Below are positions 16,242 through 24,810 of a stretch of DNA of 64,000 nucleotides, one piece after another. The stretch is from JBLRWS01 sp047921075 (GTDB lineage Bacteria; Bacteroidota; Rhodothermia; Balneolales; Balneolaceae). The notes below the pieces were generated by a model. The model saw only the letters and a program-made list of their open reading frames with translations. It was not told where the DNA came from and did not search any database. Numbering within the stretch: the first letter of the stretch is position 1; every line of letters starts with the position of its first letter. Location: contig JBLRWS010000003.1 of the NCBI GenBank assembly GCA_047921075.1, forward strand, positions 1-64,000, given 5' to 3'. The position numbers and the translations under genes are program-made.

Positions 16242-18059
16242 TTGAGCAGTCGAACAGAACGGGACGATTCAATCATCCGGCCAATGCCGGCATCCTTATC
16301 CAACAAAATCGCAGCCGGCGAAGTCATTCAGCGTCCGGCTTCGGTGGTAAAGGAGCTGATGGATAACGCCATTGATGCCGGTGCCGACGAAATTACACTT
16401 CTTATTCAACAGGCCGGCCGCACGCTCGTTCAGGTTATCGACAACGGCTGCGGGATGTCGCCTGCCGATGCGCGCCTCTGTTTTGAGCGCCATGCCACCT
16501 CCAAAATTTCCTCCATCGACGATCTGTTTCGCATTCGAACAATGGGCTTTCGTGGCGAGGCAATGGCCTCGATAGCCTCGGTTTCTCAGATTGAATTGAA
16601 AACCAAGCGCACCGGCGATGATGCCGGAACCCTGCTTGAACTCCATGGCGGAGAGGAGAGTCGGTTTGAGCCCGTTGCAGCCGAAGAGGGTACGTCGGTG
16701 GCGGTGCGCAATCTCTTTTTTAACGTGCCGGCGCGGCGTCAGTTTCTGAAAACCGACGCCACCGAGCTGCGCCACATTATCCGCACTTTTCAGCATGCCG
16801 CGCTTGCCCATACCGATATCACATTTGAACTGCACGCCGATGGCGACTGTCTCTACCGGCTTCCGGCTCAGCCGCTGAACCATCGCATTGCGGAACTGTT
16901 TGGAAAGGCGTACAAAGCGAGCCTGATTCCGTTTGAGGAGGAGACCAGCTATGTGGCCATACAGGGAATGCTGGCCGATCCCAAGCTGGCCAAGAAGAGC
17001 CGGGGAGAACAATTTCTGTTTGTAAACGGCAGGCCGTTTCAGCACCGCTATCTGTCGTATGTAATTTTAAGCCTGTTTGATACGTGGACCCGCCAAAACG
17101 AGTACCCGTTCTACTGTGTGTTTATAGATATTGACCCCTCGCTGGTGGATGTAAATGTACACCCTGCCAAAATGGAAGTGCAGTTCGAGGATGAGCGCAG
17201 CGTAATACAGCTCACCCGCTCGGTGCTGAAAAAAGCACTGAATGAGTATTTTGTGGTTCCCGATATGGACGGTTTGGAGTCGGGTATATCCGGTTCGGAG
17301 GCCGACCGCTTCTCGGGATTTGGGAACCGTTCGGGCGCGGCCGGCTCGCCAATGGGGCGGGCTTCGCAGGACCCGATTCCGTCGCGTATCAATCGCCCCT
17401 CTTCCGTAGATGGAAAAGAAGCGGCCGAATGGCTTTATGCTGATGGAGATTCCGGCGAAACGTCGTTTGCCTCCAAACGCCGCGAAGAGTCGGGTGTGGA
17501 GCGGGGCTTCTGGCAGCTACACAACCGGTACATTATCACCCAAACCCGCACGGGGCTATGCGTTATCGATCAGCGTGCTGCCCACAAACGCATCATCTAC
17601 GAAAAGGCGCTGGATGCCACCGAGGAGAGCCTGCCGGGAACGCAACAGCTGCTGTTTGCGCAAACGGTGGAACTTCCCGCAACGGAATTCTCCCTGCTCA
17701 AAGAGCTGCTGCCCATTATTCAGCGGCTCGGTTTTAGCGTGGATCTGCTTAGCGGCAACACGGCCATCATTAACGGGGTGCCAAGCGACATCGATATCGG
17801 TAACGAGCAGCAGGTGCTTCGATCGATGCTGCAGCAGTATCGAGACCTGGATAAAACGCTGAAACTTGGTCCGCGGGAAAAAGTAGCGATCGCATTTGCC
17901 TCCAAAACGGCCATTCCCAAAGGAAAGCCGCTTCGGGAACAGGAGATGGAGCTGATCATCGATCAGCTGTTTGCCTGTCGCGAGCCGTATCGCGATCCGC
18001 TCGATAAGCCAACACTTGTGTACATGTCGCTCGATCAGATAAAAAGTCAGTTCCGGTAG
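16242..18059 (+). CDS. mutL: DNA mismatch repair protein MutL
   Basis: GHKL ATPase that links MutS mismatch recognition to strand processing. The N-terminal ATPase motifs are clear (NKIAAGEVIQRPASVVKELMDNA, DNGCGM, RHATSKI, GFRGEA), followed by the transducer domain with VDVNVHPAKMEVQF. The 605-residue protein appears to start at TTG 16242; an ATG at 16284 would cut close to the conserved N-terminus. The C-terminal dimerisation domain is present, but endonuclease motifs are degenerate: DQHA-x2-E-x4-E reads DQRAAHKRIIYE (443-454) and CPHGRP reads DPLDKP (585-590). I therefore expect no metal-dependent nicking activity. Confidence 0.93.
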   Translation: MSSRTERDDSIIRPMPASLSNKIAAGEVIQRPASVVKELMDNAIDAGADEITLLIQQAGRTLVQVIDNGCGMSPADARLCFERHATSKISSIDDLFRIRTMGFRGEAMASIASVSQIELKTKRTGDDAGTLLELHGGEESRFEPVAAEEGTSVAVRNLFFNVPARRQFLKTDATELRHIIRTFQHAALAHTDITFELHADGDCLYRLPAQPLNHRIAELFGKAYKASLIPFEEETSYVAIQGMLADPKLAKKSRGEQFLFVNGRPFQHRYLSYVILSLFDTWTRQNEYPFYCVFIDIDPSLVDVNVHPAKMEVQFEDERSVIQLTRSVLKKALNEYFVVPDMDGLESGISGSEADRFSGFGNRSGAAGSPMGRASQDPIPSRINRPSSVDGKEAAEWLYADGDSGETSFASKRREESGVERGFWQLHNRYIITQTRTGLCVIDQRAAHKRIIYEKALDATEESLPGTQQLLFAQTVELPATEFSLLKELLPIIQRLGFSVDLLSGNTAIINGVPSDIDIGNEQQVLRSMLQQYRDLDKTLKLGPREKVAIAFASKTAIPKGKPLREQEMELIIDQLFACREPYRDPLDKPTLVYMSLDQIKSQFR

Positions 18060-18183
18060 TTCCAAAGGGGGAGTGTTTTCCATCCCGACGTTGATTCTTA
18101 TCTGTTGAAGTCCGTTCTTCGTATATGTTGATTTTTCAATTCAAAATGGCATCAAAGCGGATGCATTCAACCGGTCCCACCTC

Positions 18184-19299
18184 ATGAATATTCTGGCCGT
18201 GGAGCCGTTCTACAGTGGTTCACACAAGGCATTTTTAAAAGGGCTGAAGGAATTTTCGTCCCACAATGTGATCCCGATTCGCCTGAATTACAAGGGTTGG
18301 AAATGGCGTATGCACGGCGATTCGGTAAAACTGGCCGAGATGACCACCCATGTAGCCGAAGAGATCGATCTGTTGTTGGTGAGCAGTATGACCAACCTGC
18401 CCGCGTTTCTGGCGCTTACCAATCCGCGCTTTGCATTTACCCCCAAGGTGATGATGATGCATGAAAATCAGCTTACGCAGCCGATGCCGGAAGGAGAGGA
18501 GCGCGATCTGACCTACTGTTATGTCAACTATCTGAGTATGCTTTCTGCCGACCGGCTTCTCTTCTCATCGGCCTTCCATTTGCACGATTTACTGAACGAA
18601 CTGCCCCGGTTTCTGGATCACTTTCCCGATGATAATAACTACAAAACCGTCGATCAGATACGGCAAAAGAGCGAAGTGATCTATCCCGGCCTGGATCTCT
18701 CGGTGTTCGATGAACAGCCCGATACGCGCGTACAAAATGAAAAGCCGGTAATTGTGTGGAATCAGCGATGGCAATTCGACCGCAATCCGTCACTATTTTT
18801 TAAAGTGTTGAACCGGTTGAACGATATCGACCTCGATTTCGAGTTGATCTTAGCCGGTGATACCAAACATCAAAAACCGGCGGAGTTCGAAAAAGCGTGG
18901 CAGCGTTTTGGAGATCAAATAACGCATTTTGGCTATGTAGATGATGTCGAAAAATACAGCAAATTGCTGCATAAGGGAGATATTGTAGTCTCTACTGCCA
19001 CCTATGAATTTTTCTGCGTCGCAATCATGGAAGCGATCTACTGCGGGTGCCATCCGATGGTTCCTAACCGCCTGCACTACCCGGAGCTGATTCCCGAATC
19101 TCTTCATAATCCATTGCTGCACGCTCCGGTACTCTACAACTCCGAGGATCATCTCTTTCGGATTTTACGGGATCTGCTTACCGGCCAGTCCAGGCCTCTC
19201 CCCAAGGCGTCGCTGCAAAACATAAACAAACATCTGGACTGGAAGCATCGCATCGGGGAGTTTGATGCTATTTTTGAACGGATGGTCCATTCCGGGTAA
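18184..19299 (+). CDS. tRNA-queuosine alpha-mannosyltransferase-like glycosyltransferase (DUF3524)
   Basis: A 371-residue GT-B glycosyltransferase. The N-terminal half is the DUF3524 domain, with the hallmark VEPFYSGSHKAFLKGL, and the C-terminal half is a GT4-like nucleotide-sugar-binding domain (NQRWQFDRNP; then STATYEFFCVAIMEAIYCG, with the conserved glutamates). This is the architecture of vertebrate GTDC1/QTMAN, which mannosylates queuosine at position 34 of tRNA-Asp. Whether bacterial members use the same substrate is an inference. No queuosine biosynthesis genes are adjacent. The start ATG fits the conserved N-terminus. It lies in a 120-base gap after mutL and appears monocistronic. Confidence 0.75.
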   Translation: MNILAVEPFYSGSHKAFLKGLKEFSSHNVIPIRLNYKGWKWRMHGDSVKLAEMTTHVAEEIDLLLVSSMTNLPAFLALTNPRFAFTPKVMMMHENQLTQPMPEGEERDLTYCYVNYLSMLSADRLLFSSAFHLHDLLNELPRFLDHFPDDNNYKTVDQIRQKSEVIYPGLDLSVFDEQPDTRVQNEKPVIVWNQRWQFDRNPSLFFKVLNRLNDIDLDFELILAGDTKHQKPAEFEKAWQRFGDQITHFGYVDDVEKYSKLLHKGDIVVSTATYEFFCVAIMEAIYCGCHPMVPNRLHYPELIPESLHNPLLHAPVLYNSEDHLFRILRDLLTGQSRPLPKASLQNINKHLDWKHRIGEFDAIFERMVHSG

Positions 19300-19328
19300 T
19301 CGTTTGGTGGTCTGATAATCTTTATTAA

Positions 19329-19369
19329 ATTGTCACATCCGATTGTCAATTGTAGGGTTTTCCCTACAA
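19329..19369. promoter_or_regulatory. Repeat cluster in the promoter region of the ba3 oxidase operon
   Basis: Two direct ATTGTCA repeats start at 19329 and 19342 (13 bases apart). They are followed by a perfect inverted repeat TTGTAGGG-TTTT-CCCTACAA at 19350-19369. The hairpin lacks a T tail, so it is unlikely to be a terminator for the upstream gene. Its place 67 bases before the first oxidase codon suggests an operator. The regulator is unknown. Confidence 0.4.
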
Positions 19370-19435
19370 AGCAACTTTTGATAAATCGATATTCTTGAAC
19401 CATTTCCTCAACCACAACTACAAACGATTCGAGAT

Positions 19436-19564
19436 ATGGAAAACAAAGACGAAGAACTCGAGGAGTTCACGCCGAAAGGTGCGATCGCCTTTTTTGTTTT
19501 ATTGATGATCCTTTTTCTGGTCATCTGGTTTGCACTCTATTTTGAAATGTTAGGGAGGGTATAG
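19436..19564 (+). CDS. cbaD: ba3-type cytochrome oxidase small subunit IIa
   Basis: A 42-residue single-helix protein, MENKDEELEEFTPKGAIAFF followed by a hydrophobic stretch and ending LYFEMLGRV. The pattern acidic N-terminus, then KGA, then one membrane helix matches subunit IIa (CbaD) of the Thermus thermophilus ba3 oxidase, which is about 34 residues long. The stop codon lies three bases before subunit II. The helix is thought to replace the first membrane helix missing from subunit II in this oxidase type. The gene is short enough to be missed by automatic annotation. Confidence 0.8.
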   Translation: MENKDEELEEFTPKGAIAFFVLLMILFLVIWFALYFEMLGRV

Positions 19565-19567
19565 CCG

Positions 19568-20044
19568 ATGGATAAATCAGAAAAAATTGCGTTATCCCTC
19601 AGTGGATTGCTATTGTTAGTCTTTTTCGGGGCTATTATGTACGCATCGGTTGCCCAAAATATTGAGGTGCCCACCTGTATCACCGATGTGGAACCGTTTG
19701 CGAAAGACACCCTTTTCCAAACCGGGCCGGATACCTACGAACTGCAGATGGTAGCCCGTATGTGGGCCTTTAGCCCTTCTACGGTGCGCCTGCCTGCCGG
19801 CTCAACGGTGGATCTTTATGTGACGTCTCAGGATATCATTCACGGTTTCAAAATCGATCGGAAAAACGTGAATTTGATGGCGGTTCCCGGGGCCATCAAC
19901 TATATGCAGGTCACCTTCAACGAGCCGGGCGAATACCTGTATGCCTGTCACGAGTTTTGTGGTGCTGCCCACCACGCGATGGCCGGCCGGTTCATCATTG
20001 AGGAGGCCGTAGAAGAGCCCGAAATCTTAGGGGAGGTGCGGTAA
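19568..20044 (+). CDS. cbaB: Cytochrome c oxidase subunit II, ba3 type
   Basis: A 158-residue subunit with one N-terminal membrane helix (about 8-28) and a periplasmic cupredoxin domain that carries the dinuclear CuA centre. Ligands are complete: H92 (IIHGF), C127, E129, C131, H135 and M138 within CHEFCGAAHHAM. Having one membrane helix, not two, is typical of B-type oxidases, and the neighbouring subunit IIa supplies the other. The stop TAA and the ATG of subunit I overlap (TAATG), indicating translational coupling. Confidence 0.93.
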   Translation: MDKSEKIALSLSGLLLLVFFGAIMYASVAQNIEVPTCITDVEPFAKDTLFQTGPDTYELQMVARMWAFSPSTVRLPAGSTVDLYVTSQDIIHGFKIDRKNVNLMAVPGAINYMQVTFNEPGEYLYACHEFCGAAHHAMAGRFIIEEAVEEPEILGEVR

Positions 20045-21735
20045 TGAATGATCATACGTTTCAGTTTTCACGGTCATCCAAATACCTGAACGCCACACTG
20101 ATCATCATTCCGATGGTACTGCTGTTTATCGGAGTATATGGCGGTTTGATGCAGACCCTCTTCCGGGCCGGTATCATCCAGAGCGATCCGTTCGTGGGCG
20201 GTGATTACTACAAGGGATTGACCTTTCATGGTGTGCTGAATGCCATTGTGTTTACCACCTTCTTTGCGGTTGCACTTGGCAATGCATTGATACCGTACTC
20301 TCTTAAAAAGCAACTCAACAGCAAAGTTGCCTGGACATCGGGCGGTTTAATGCTGCTTGGTTCGGTACTGGCCGCCGTTGTTATTTTGATTGGTGAAGCG
20401 ACGGTTCTGTACACGTTTTATCCGCCGTTAAAAGCACACCCGCTGTTTTATGTGGGATTAACACTGCTTGTGGTTGGCTCGTGGCTGGCCTCGGCCAACT
20501 GGGTGCCGATGTATCTGCAGTGGCGCAAAGAGAACGAGGGCGAAAAAACGCCGCTCGCTGTGGTGGGTATGTTCACCACGTTCATCATCTGGTTTATTGC
20601 GTCATTGGCTGTGGCGGTAGAAATTCTGTTTATGCTGCTGCCATGGTCGCTGGGCCTTGTGGATGAGGTAAACGTGATGCTGGCTCGGACACTGTTCTGG
20701 TTTTTTGGCCATCCGCTGGTCTATTTCTGGCTGTTGCCGGCATACGTTATGTATTACGTATTTATGCCGAAGATAGCAGATGGCAAGCTCTACTCCGACA
20801 TGGCCGGCCGATTGGTATTTATGCTCTTTATCCTTTTCTCCATTCCTGTGGGCACACACCACCAGTACATGGACCCCGCCATTGGTGCAAACTGGAAATT
20901 ACTGCACGGTATCTTCACATTTGCGGTTGCACTGCCGAGTTTGATTACGGCATTTACACTCGCAGCATCGCTTGAATATGCCGGCCGAAAAAGGGGCGGG
21001 AAAGGACTCTTTGGCTGGATGGTCAAGTTGCCCTACTTCGAAAAGGAGAAGTGGTTTTTTCCGTATCTGATTCTGGGGCTTTTCATCTTCATCTTTGGCG
21101 GAATTGGGGGAATTATCAACGCTTCCTACCAGATGAATACCGTGATCCATAATACGGCGTGGGTACCGGGACACTTTCACCTGACCGTGGCAGGGCCGGT
21201 TTTGCTTGCATTCCTGGGAGGCAGCCTCTATTTGGTTGCGCAGTTTATGAACAAGCAGGTACGGCTGAAATGGTGGGCGGTCATTGCACCGTATGTATAC
21301 ACCGTTGGGCTTTTTATTATGTCGTACGGACTAAAAGTGGGTGGCCTGAAAGGCATGCCGCGACGTACCAATACCGGCGCTTCGTATGCCAACCCTGACA
21401 ACCTGCTGTACCAGCCCGACTGGATTCCGTACATCGACATTACCGTGGTAGGCGGTGTGCTGATGTTCATCGGAATTGTGATCTATCTGGTGCCGTTTTT
21501 CGCCACAGTTTTTGCAAAAAGCGACTCCACCGATCTCGACTCTACCGTGCAGTTTCCAATTTCGGAGCCATTGCATGACGAGCCGGCTACTTGGCTGCGT
21601 AACTTTAAACCGTTTGTGATTATCGCCATTATACTGATCATTCTGTCGTACACGCCGGTGATTATAGATGTGATACAGTCAACCTATGGCGGGTCGCTTC
21701 CTTATTCACCCAACAGCCCGGTACCGCTACGATAG
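20044..21735 (+). CDS. cbaA: Cytochrome c oxidase subunit I, ba3 (B-type haem-copper oxidase)
   Basis: Catalytic subunit of 563 residues with about 13-14 membrane helices. It binds low-spin haem b and the haem a3-CuB oxygen-reducing centre. The haem-copper signature is visible: the CuB histidine with the partner tyrosine in FGHPLVYFWLLPAY, the histidine pair in GTHHQYMDP, and the two haem-ligand histidines in WVPGHFHLTVAGPV. Similarity and operon partners place it in the B class, which typically has high oxygen affinity and a K-channel only. Encoded between subunit II and a SCO chaperone. Confidence 0.94.
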   Translation: MNDHTFQFSRSSKYLNATLIIIPMVLLFIGVYGGLMQTLFRAGIIQSDPFVGGDYYKGLTFHGVLNAIVFTTFFAVALGNALIPYSLKKQLNSKVAWTSGGLMLLGSVLAAVVILIGEATVLYTFYPPLKAHPLFYVGLTLLVVGSWLASANWVPMYLQWRKENEGEKTPLAVVGMFTTFIIWFIASLAVAVEILFMLLPWSLGLVDEVNVMLARTLFWFFGHPLVYFWLLPAYVMYYVFMPKIADGKLYSDMAGRLVFMLFILFSIPVGTHHQYMDPAIGANWKLLHGIFTFAVALPSLITAFTLAASLEYAGRKRGGKGLFGWMVKLPYFEKEKWFFPYLILGLFIFIFGGIGGIINASYQMNTVIHNTAWVPGHFHLTVAGPVLLAFLGGSLYLVAQFMNKQVRLKWWAVIAPYVYTVGLFIMSYGLKVGGLKGMPRRTNTGASYANPDNLLYQPDWIPYIDITVVGGVLMFIGIVIYLVPFFATVFAKSDSTDLDSTVQFPISEPLHDEPATWLRNFKPFVIIAIILIILSYTPVIIDVIQSTYGGSLPYSPNSPVPLR

Positions 21736-21742
21736 CACACCT

Positions 21743-22375
21743 ATGCAGAGCAGTCGCAGTATAGAACGCACCTTGTTGTTGACGGCTATTGCAGCCGGAA
21801 CGGTACTCCTTGTACTGCTTTCCGGCTGTGATGAGCTGTCGATAAAAACATCGTTACAGGGGGAGTCTTACGAACTGGTTAGCCATCATAGCGAAACGGC
21901 CACCTTTCCGGGCGATTTTTCAGGGAAGGTTACGCTGGTAGGGTACGTCTACACAGCCTGCCCCGATATCTGTCCGATCATCACCTTTAACATGCGTGAT
22001 ATTCAAGATGCGATACCGGATGATCAGCCATTTGCTCTGGCCAGTATCTCCTTCGATCCGGATCGGGACACACCCGAGAGGTTGCAGCAATACGCCAAAA
22101 GTTTTCGCCTCGGCGATGACAACTGGACGCTGCTTACCGGGGAGAGGTCTTCGGTAGAACGTGTGTTGCAACGGCTGGAAATCGCCACGATGAAATCTCC
22201 AACGCGATTTATGGACGATGGTACACCGATCTATTTTATCGATCACAGCGACAAAGTGACGCTTTTAGATGCTGATGGTAACGTGCGAAAAACGTATGTT
22301 GCAAGCACGCTCAACACCGACGAAGTGGTACAGGATATTCACACCCTTTTAAACGAAATAAACCCGAAACATTGA
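21743..22375 (+). CDS. SCO1/SenC/PrrC family copper chaperone lipoprotein (ba3 operon)
   Basis: A 210-residue lipoprotein: signal peptide with lipobox LLSGC (C29), then a thioredoxin-like domain. The copper site is complete, with C73-x3-C77 (TACPDICP) and H168 (YFIDHSD). SCO proteins deliver copper to, or keep reduced, the CuA site of oxidase subunit II. I chose the ATG at 21743, seven bases after subunit I; the ORF begins upstream inside cbaA. Its position makes the ba3 CuA centre its likely client. A second SCO of different build lies in the caa3 operon. Confidence 0.92.
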   Translation: MQSSRSIERTLLLTAIAAGTVLLVLLSGCDELSIKTSLQGESYELVSHHSETATFPGDFSGKVTLVGYVYTACPDICPIITFNMRDIQDAIPDDQPFALASISFDPDRDTPERLQQYAKSFRLGDDNWTLLTGERSSVERVLQRLEIATMKSPTRFMDDGTPIYFIDHSDKVTLLDADGNVRKTYVASTLNTDEVVQDIHTLLNEINPKH

Positions 22376-22439
22376 ATGCTGCATACAGTAATACTGTTTT
22401 AAATGTGGCATTCTTAACTCAATACAACAAATCATAAAA

Positions 22440-22997
22440 ATGAAATATTTATCATTAAGTACACTACTCATTGCAGTTTTATTTGCGTTCTCTGCCTGCG
22501 GGGGAGAGCAACCTGCACAACAAGCCCAACAGGAAGATGTAACGGTGGATGATGGCGTCCGAACCATCGATATCATCGGTACCGACAACATGCGCTTTGT
22601 AGTGCGTGAAGCCGCCGACGGATTGGTAACCGGCGGAGCTGCCGGCCGATACATTCTTCTGGAAGCGATTGAAGCCGCACCGGGCGAGGAGATCCGCATT
22701 CGGTTAACGACTGAAAGCAATATGCCTCCAACCGCAATGTCGCACAATCTGGCCGTTGTAGACCTCGGGACAGACCTTGATCGATTTACCCGAGAAGCAC
22801 TGCAGGCAGCCGACAACGCGTACATTCCACCCGCAATGGAAGATCGGGTAATTGCTACCACAGCAATGCTTGGTGCAGGCCAAACGGATACCATTACCTT
22901 TACCGTTCCTGAAACGGAAGGCGAGTACGACTACATCTGCAGCTTTCCGGGCCACTTTCAAGGTGGAATGGTCGGCAAGCTGATTGTGTCAGAATAG
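22440..22997 (+). CDS. Blue copper (azurin/auracyanin-like) lipoprotein
   Basis: A 185-residue lipoprotein with lipobox FSAC (C20), an acidic linker and a cupredoxin domain. Type 1 copper ligands are all visible: H102 (MSHN), C167, H172 and M177 (CSFPGHFQGGM). The PPTAMSHN loop and length resemble auracyanins and azurins. Placed directly behind the ba3 oxidase genes and before a terminator, it probably shuttles electrons to the CuA of that oxidase, anchored in a membrane. That role is inferred. A 64-base gap from SCO could hold a separate promoter. Confidence 0.88.
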   Translation: MKYLSLSTLLIAVLFAFSACGGEQPAQQAQQEDVTVDDGVRTIDIIGTDNMRFVVREAADGLVTGGAAGRYILLEAIEAAPGEEIRIRLTTESNMPPTAMSHNLAVVDLGTDLDRFTREALQAADNAYIPPAMEDRVIATTAMLGAGQTDTITFTVPETEGEYDYICSFPGHFQGGMVGKLIVSE

Positions 22998-23024
22998 ACT
23001 GATATACTCAACATTAACACTTGC

Positions 23025-23058
23025 AAAAGCCCCGATGATACTCATCGGGGCTTTTTTT
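23025..23058 (+). terminator. Terminator of the ba3 oxidase operon (possibly bidirectional)
   Basis: Perfect inverted repeat AAAGCCCCGATGA / TCATCGGGGCTTT followed by seven Ts on the plus strand. It lies 28 bases after the blue copper gene and 21 bases before the end of the convergent dnaB gene, so it may serve both. Confidence 0.88.
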
Positions 23059-23078
23059 GTATACAGATCGTTGACGGG

Positions 23079-24590
23079 TCAGAAAGGTGCGTTATCACCG
23101 CCGACACTATGAGGAGGCGGTGGTGTGTCGGTCTCGTCCGGTAGTGATGGGAGATTTCCGTCGCCGGAGGGGAGGGAGACAGAATCGTCGGTTTGAGTGA
23201 GCTTTTCGAACCGGGCATACTCTTTCACAAAGTACATACGCGAGCTGCCAATGGGCCCGTTTCGTTGTTTTCCGATAATGAGTTCAGCCAGCCCGGTAGT
23301 GGATTGGCCTTCCGGTGTGGTTGTAATGCCGTAGTACTCGGGCCGATAGAGAAAACAGACCACATCGGCATCCTGCTCAATGGAACCCGATTCACGTAAA
23401 TCACTCAGCTGTGGGCGCTTATCACCGCCGCGCTGCTCTACCTGTCGGCTAAGCTGCGACAGGGCAATGACCGGGATATTCAACTCTTTGGCCAATCCTT
23501 TCAGCCCACGGGATATGGTGGCAATTTCCTGCTCCCGACTGCCGATATCTTTGGAGGAGGCGGTCATCAGCTGCAGGTAATCAACTACCAGCAGGCCGAT
23601 ATCGTGCTCACTTTTCAACCGCCTCGCTTTGGTTCGGAGCTCCATCAGGCTAAGGCCGGGTGTATCATCAATAAAAATTTTGGCGGTAAACAGGCGGCTG
23701 GCTGCATCAATCAACCGTTTAAATTCGTCGTCTTTCAGGCGGCCGGTACGGGCACTTTGCGCATTGATACGGGCTTCCATTGTAAGAAACCGCTGTACCA
23801 GTTGCTGAGACGACATTTCCAGACTGAAAATTGCTACGCTGGCTCGCAGGCTTTCATCTGCATAGAGCACAGCATTTCGGGCAGCGGTAAGGGTAAAAGC
23901 GGTTTTACCCATCGAGGGACGGGCTGCAATAATGATTAGGTCGCCCGGCTGCCAGCCGGAGGTGTAATTGTCTACATCCAGCCCGGAGGGTACACCCGTA
24001 ATTCCCGATGGTTTGCCGCGAAGCTCCTCCAGATATTGCAGGGTATCTTTTAAAATATCGCCGATGGCCTGTGATGCTGCGCGCGACTGAGAGTTGGCAA
24101 TATCAAAAATCCGTTGCTCGGCTTCATCCAGCACATCCTCGGCATTGGTGGAGGTGTCGTATGCGTTTTTAATAATATCGTTGCACTGCAAGATAAGCTT
24201 ACGCTTGATCGCTTTTTCAGAAATAATGAGCGCATGATACTCCACATTGGCCGCAGAGCTTACCGACCGGGTCAGGTCCGCTAAATATCCTGCTCCGCCA
24301 ACCTTGTCAAGGAGATTTTTGTCGCGCAGCTCGCTCTCCACCGTAATCAAATCCAGCGGGTTATCACGCTCGTACAGGTCGTGCAGGGTTTCGAAGATGT
24401 GACGGTGCGCCTGCTTATAAAAATCGTCGGGCTTTAGCATCTGCAAGGCTATGGTAGCCGCTTCGTGTTCAATCAACATCGAGCCAAGCACCGCTTCTTC
24501 TACCTCTACGGCCTGCGGTGGCACACGTCCGCCGTCGGCAGGGGATGAATTGGAAGAATCGGTATAGCCGGAACCGTTCGGCTGAGCCAT
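23079..24590 (-). CDS. dnaB: Replicative DNA helicase DnaB
   Basis: Hexameric fork helicase of 503 residues. The N-terminal primase-interacting domain begins PPQAVEVEEAVLGSMLIE. The RecA-like C-terminal domain carries Walker A ARPSMGKT, Walker B LLVVDYLQLM, and the arginine-finger region QLSRQVEQR...LSDLRESGSIEQDADVV. A proline/aspartate-rich tail (about 475-503) is variable in the family. No intein interrupts it. It ends convergently against the ba3 operon terminator. About 220 bases upstream without a gene separate it from the YbaK gene. Confidence 0.97.
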   Translation of the reverse strand: MAQPNGSGYTDSSNSSPADGGRVPPQAVEVEEAVLGSMLIEHEAATIALQMLKPDDFYKQAHRHIFETLHDLYERDNPLDLITVESELRDKNLLDKVGGAGYLADLTRSVSSAANVEYHALIISEKAIKRKLILQCNDIIKNAYDTSTNAEDVLDEAEQRIFDIANSQSRAASQAIGDILKDTLQYLEELRGKPSGITGVPSGLDVDNYTSGWQPGDLIIIAARPSMGKTAFTLTAARNAVLYADESLRASVAIFSLEMSSQQLVQRFLTMEARINAQSARTGRLKDDEFKRLIDAASRLFTAKIFIDDTPGLSLMELRTKARRLKSEHDIGLLVVDYLQLMTASSKDIGSREQEIATISRGLKGLAKELNIPVIALSQLSRQVEQRGGDKRPQLSDLRESGSIEQDADVVCFLYRPEYYGITTTPEGQSTTGLAELIIGKQRNGPIGSSRMYFVKEYARFEKLTQTDDSVSLPSGDGNLPSLPDETDTPPPPHSVGGDNAPF

Positions 24591-24810
24591 AAACGTTACA
24601 GGTAAAAGAGTGAGAAATTACGATCTACGCGTTGCTGAAGATGATCTTCAACAGTGTCCGTTTGGAGAGTGGCAGCCGTTGGTACGGCAGAATCACAATC
24701 GCCAATCTTGTCGTTATCCGGAGCGACCAAAATTCCGGCGACAGATGGAACACAAAAGTACTAAATGTGACGTTTAATTTTAAGTAAAGATCGCCTTAAA
24801 TGTGGGGGAA

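Noticed and set aside
19350..19369. Terminator for the mannosyltransferase gene
   Set aside because: The stem is perfect but no T tract follows on the plus strand; it fits an operator better.
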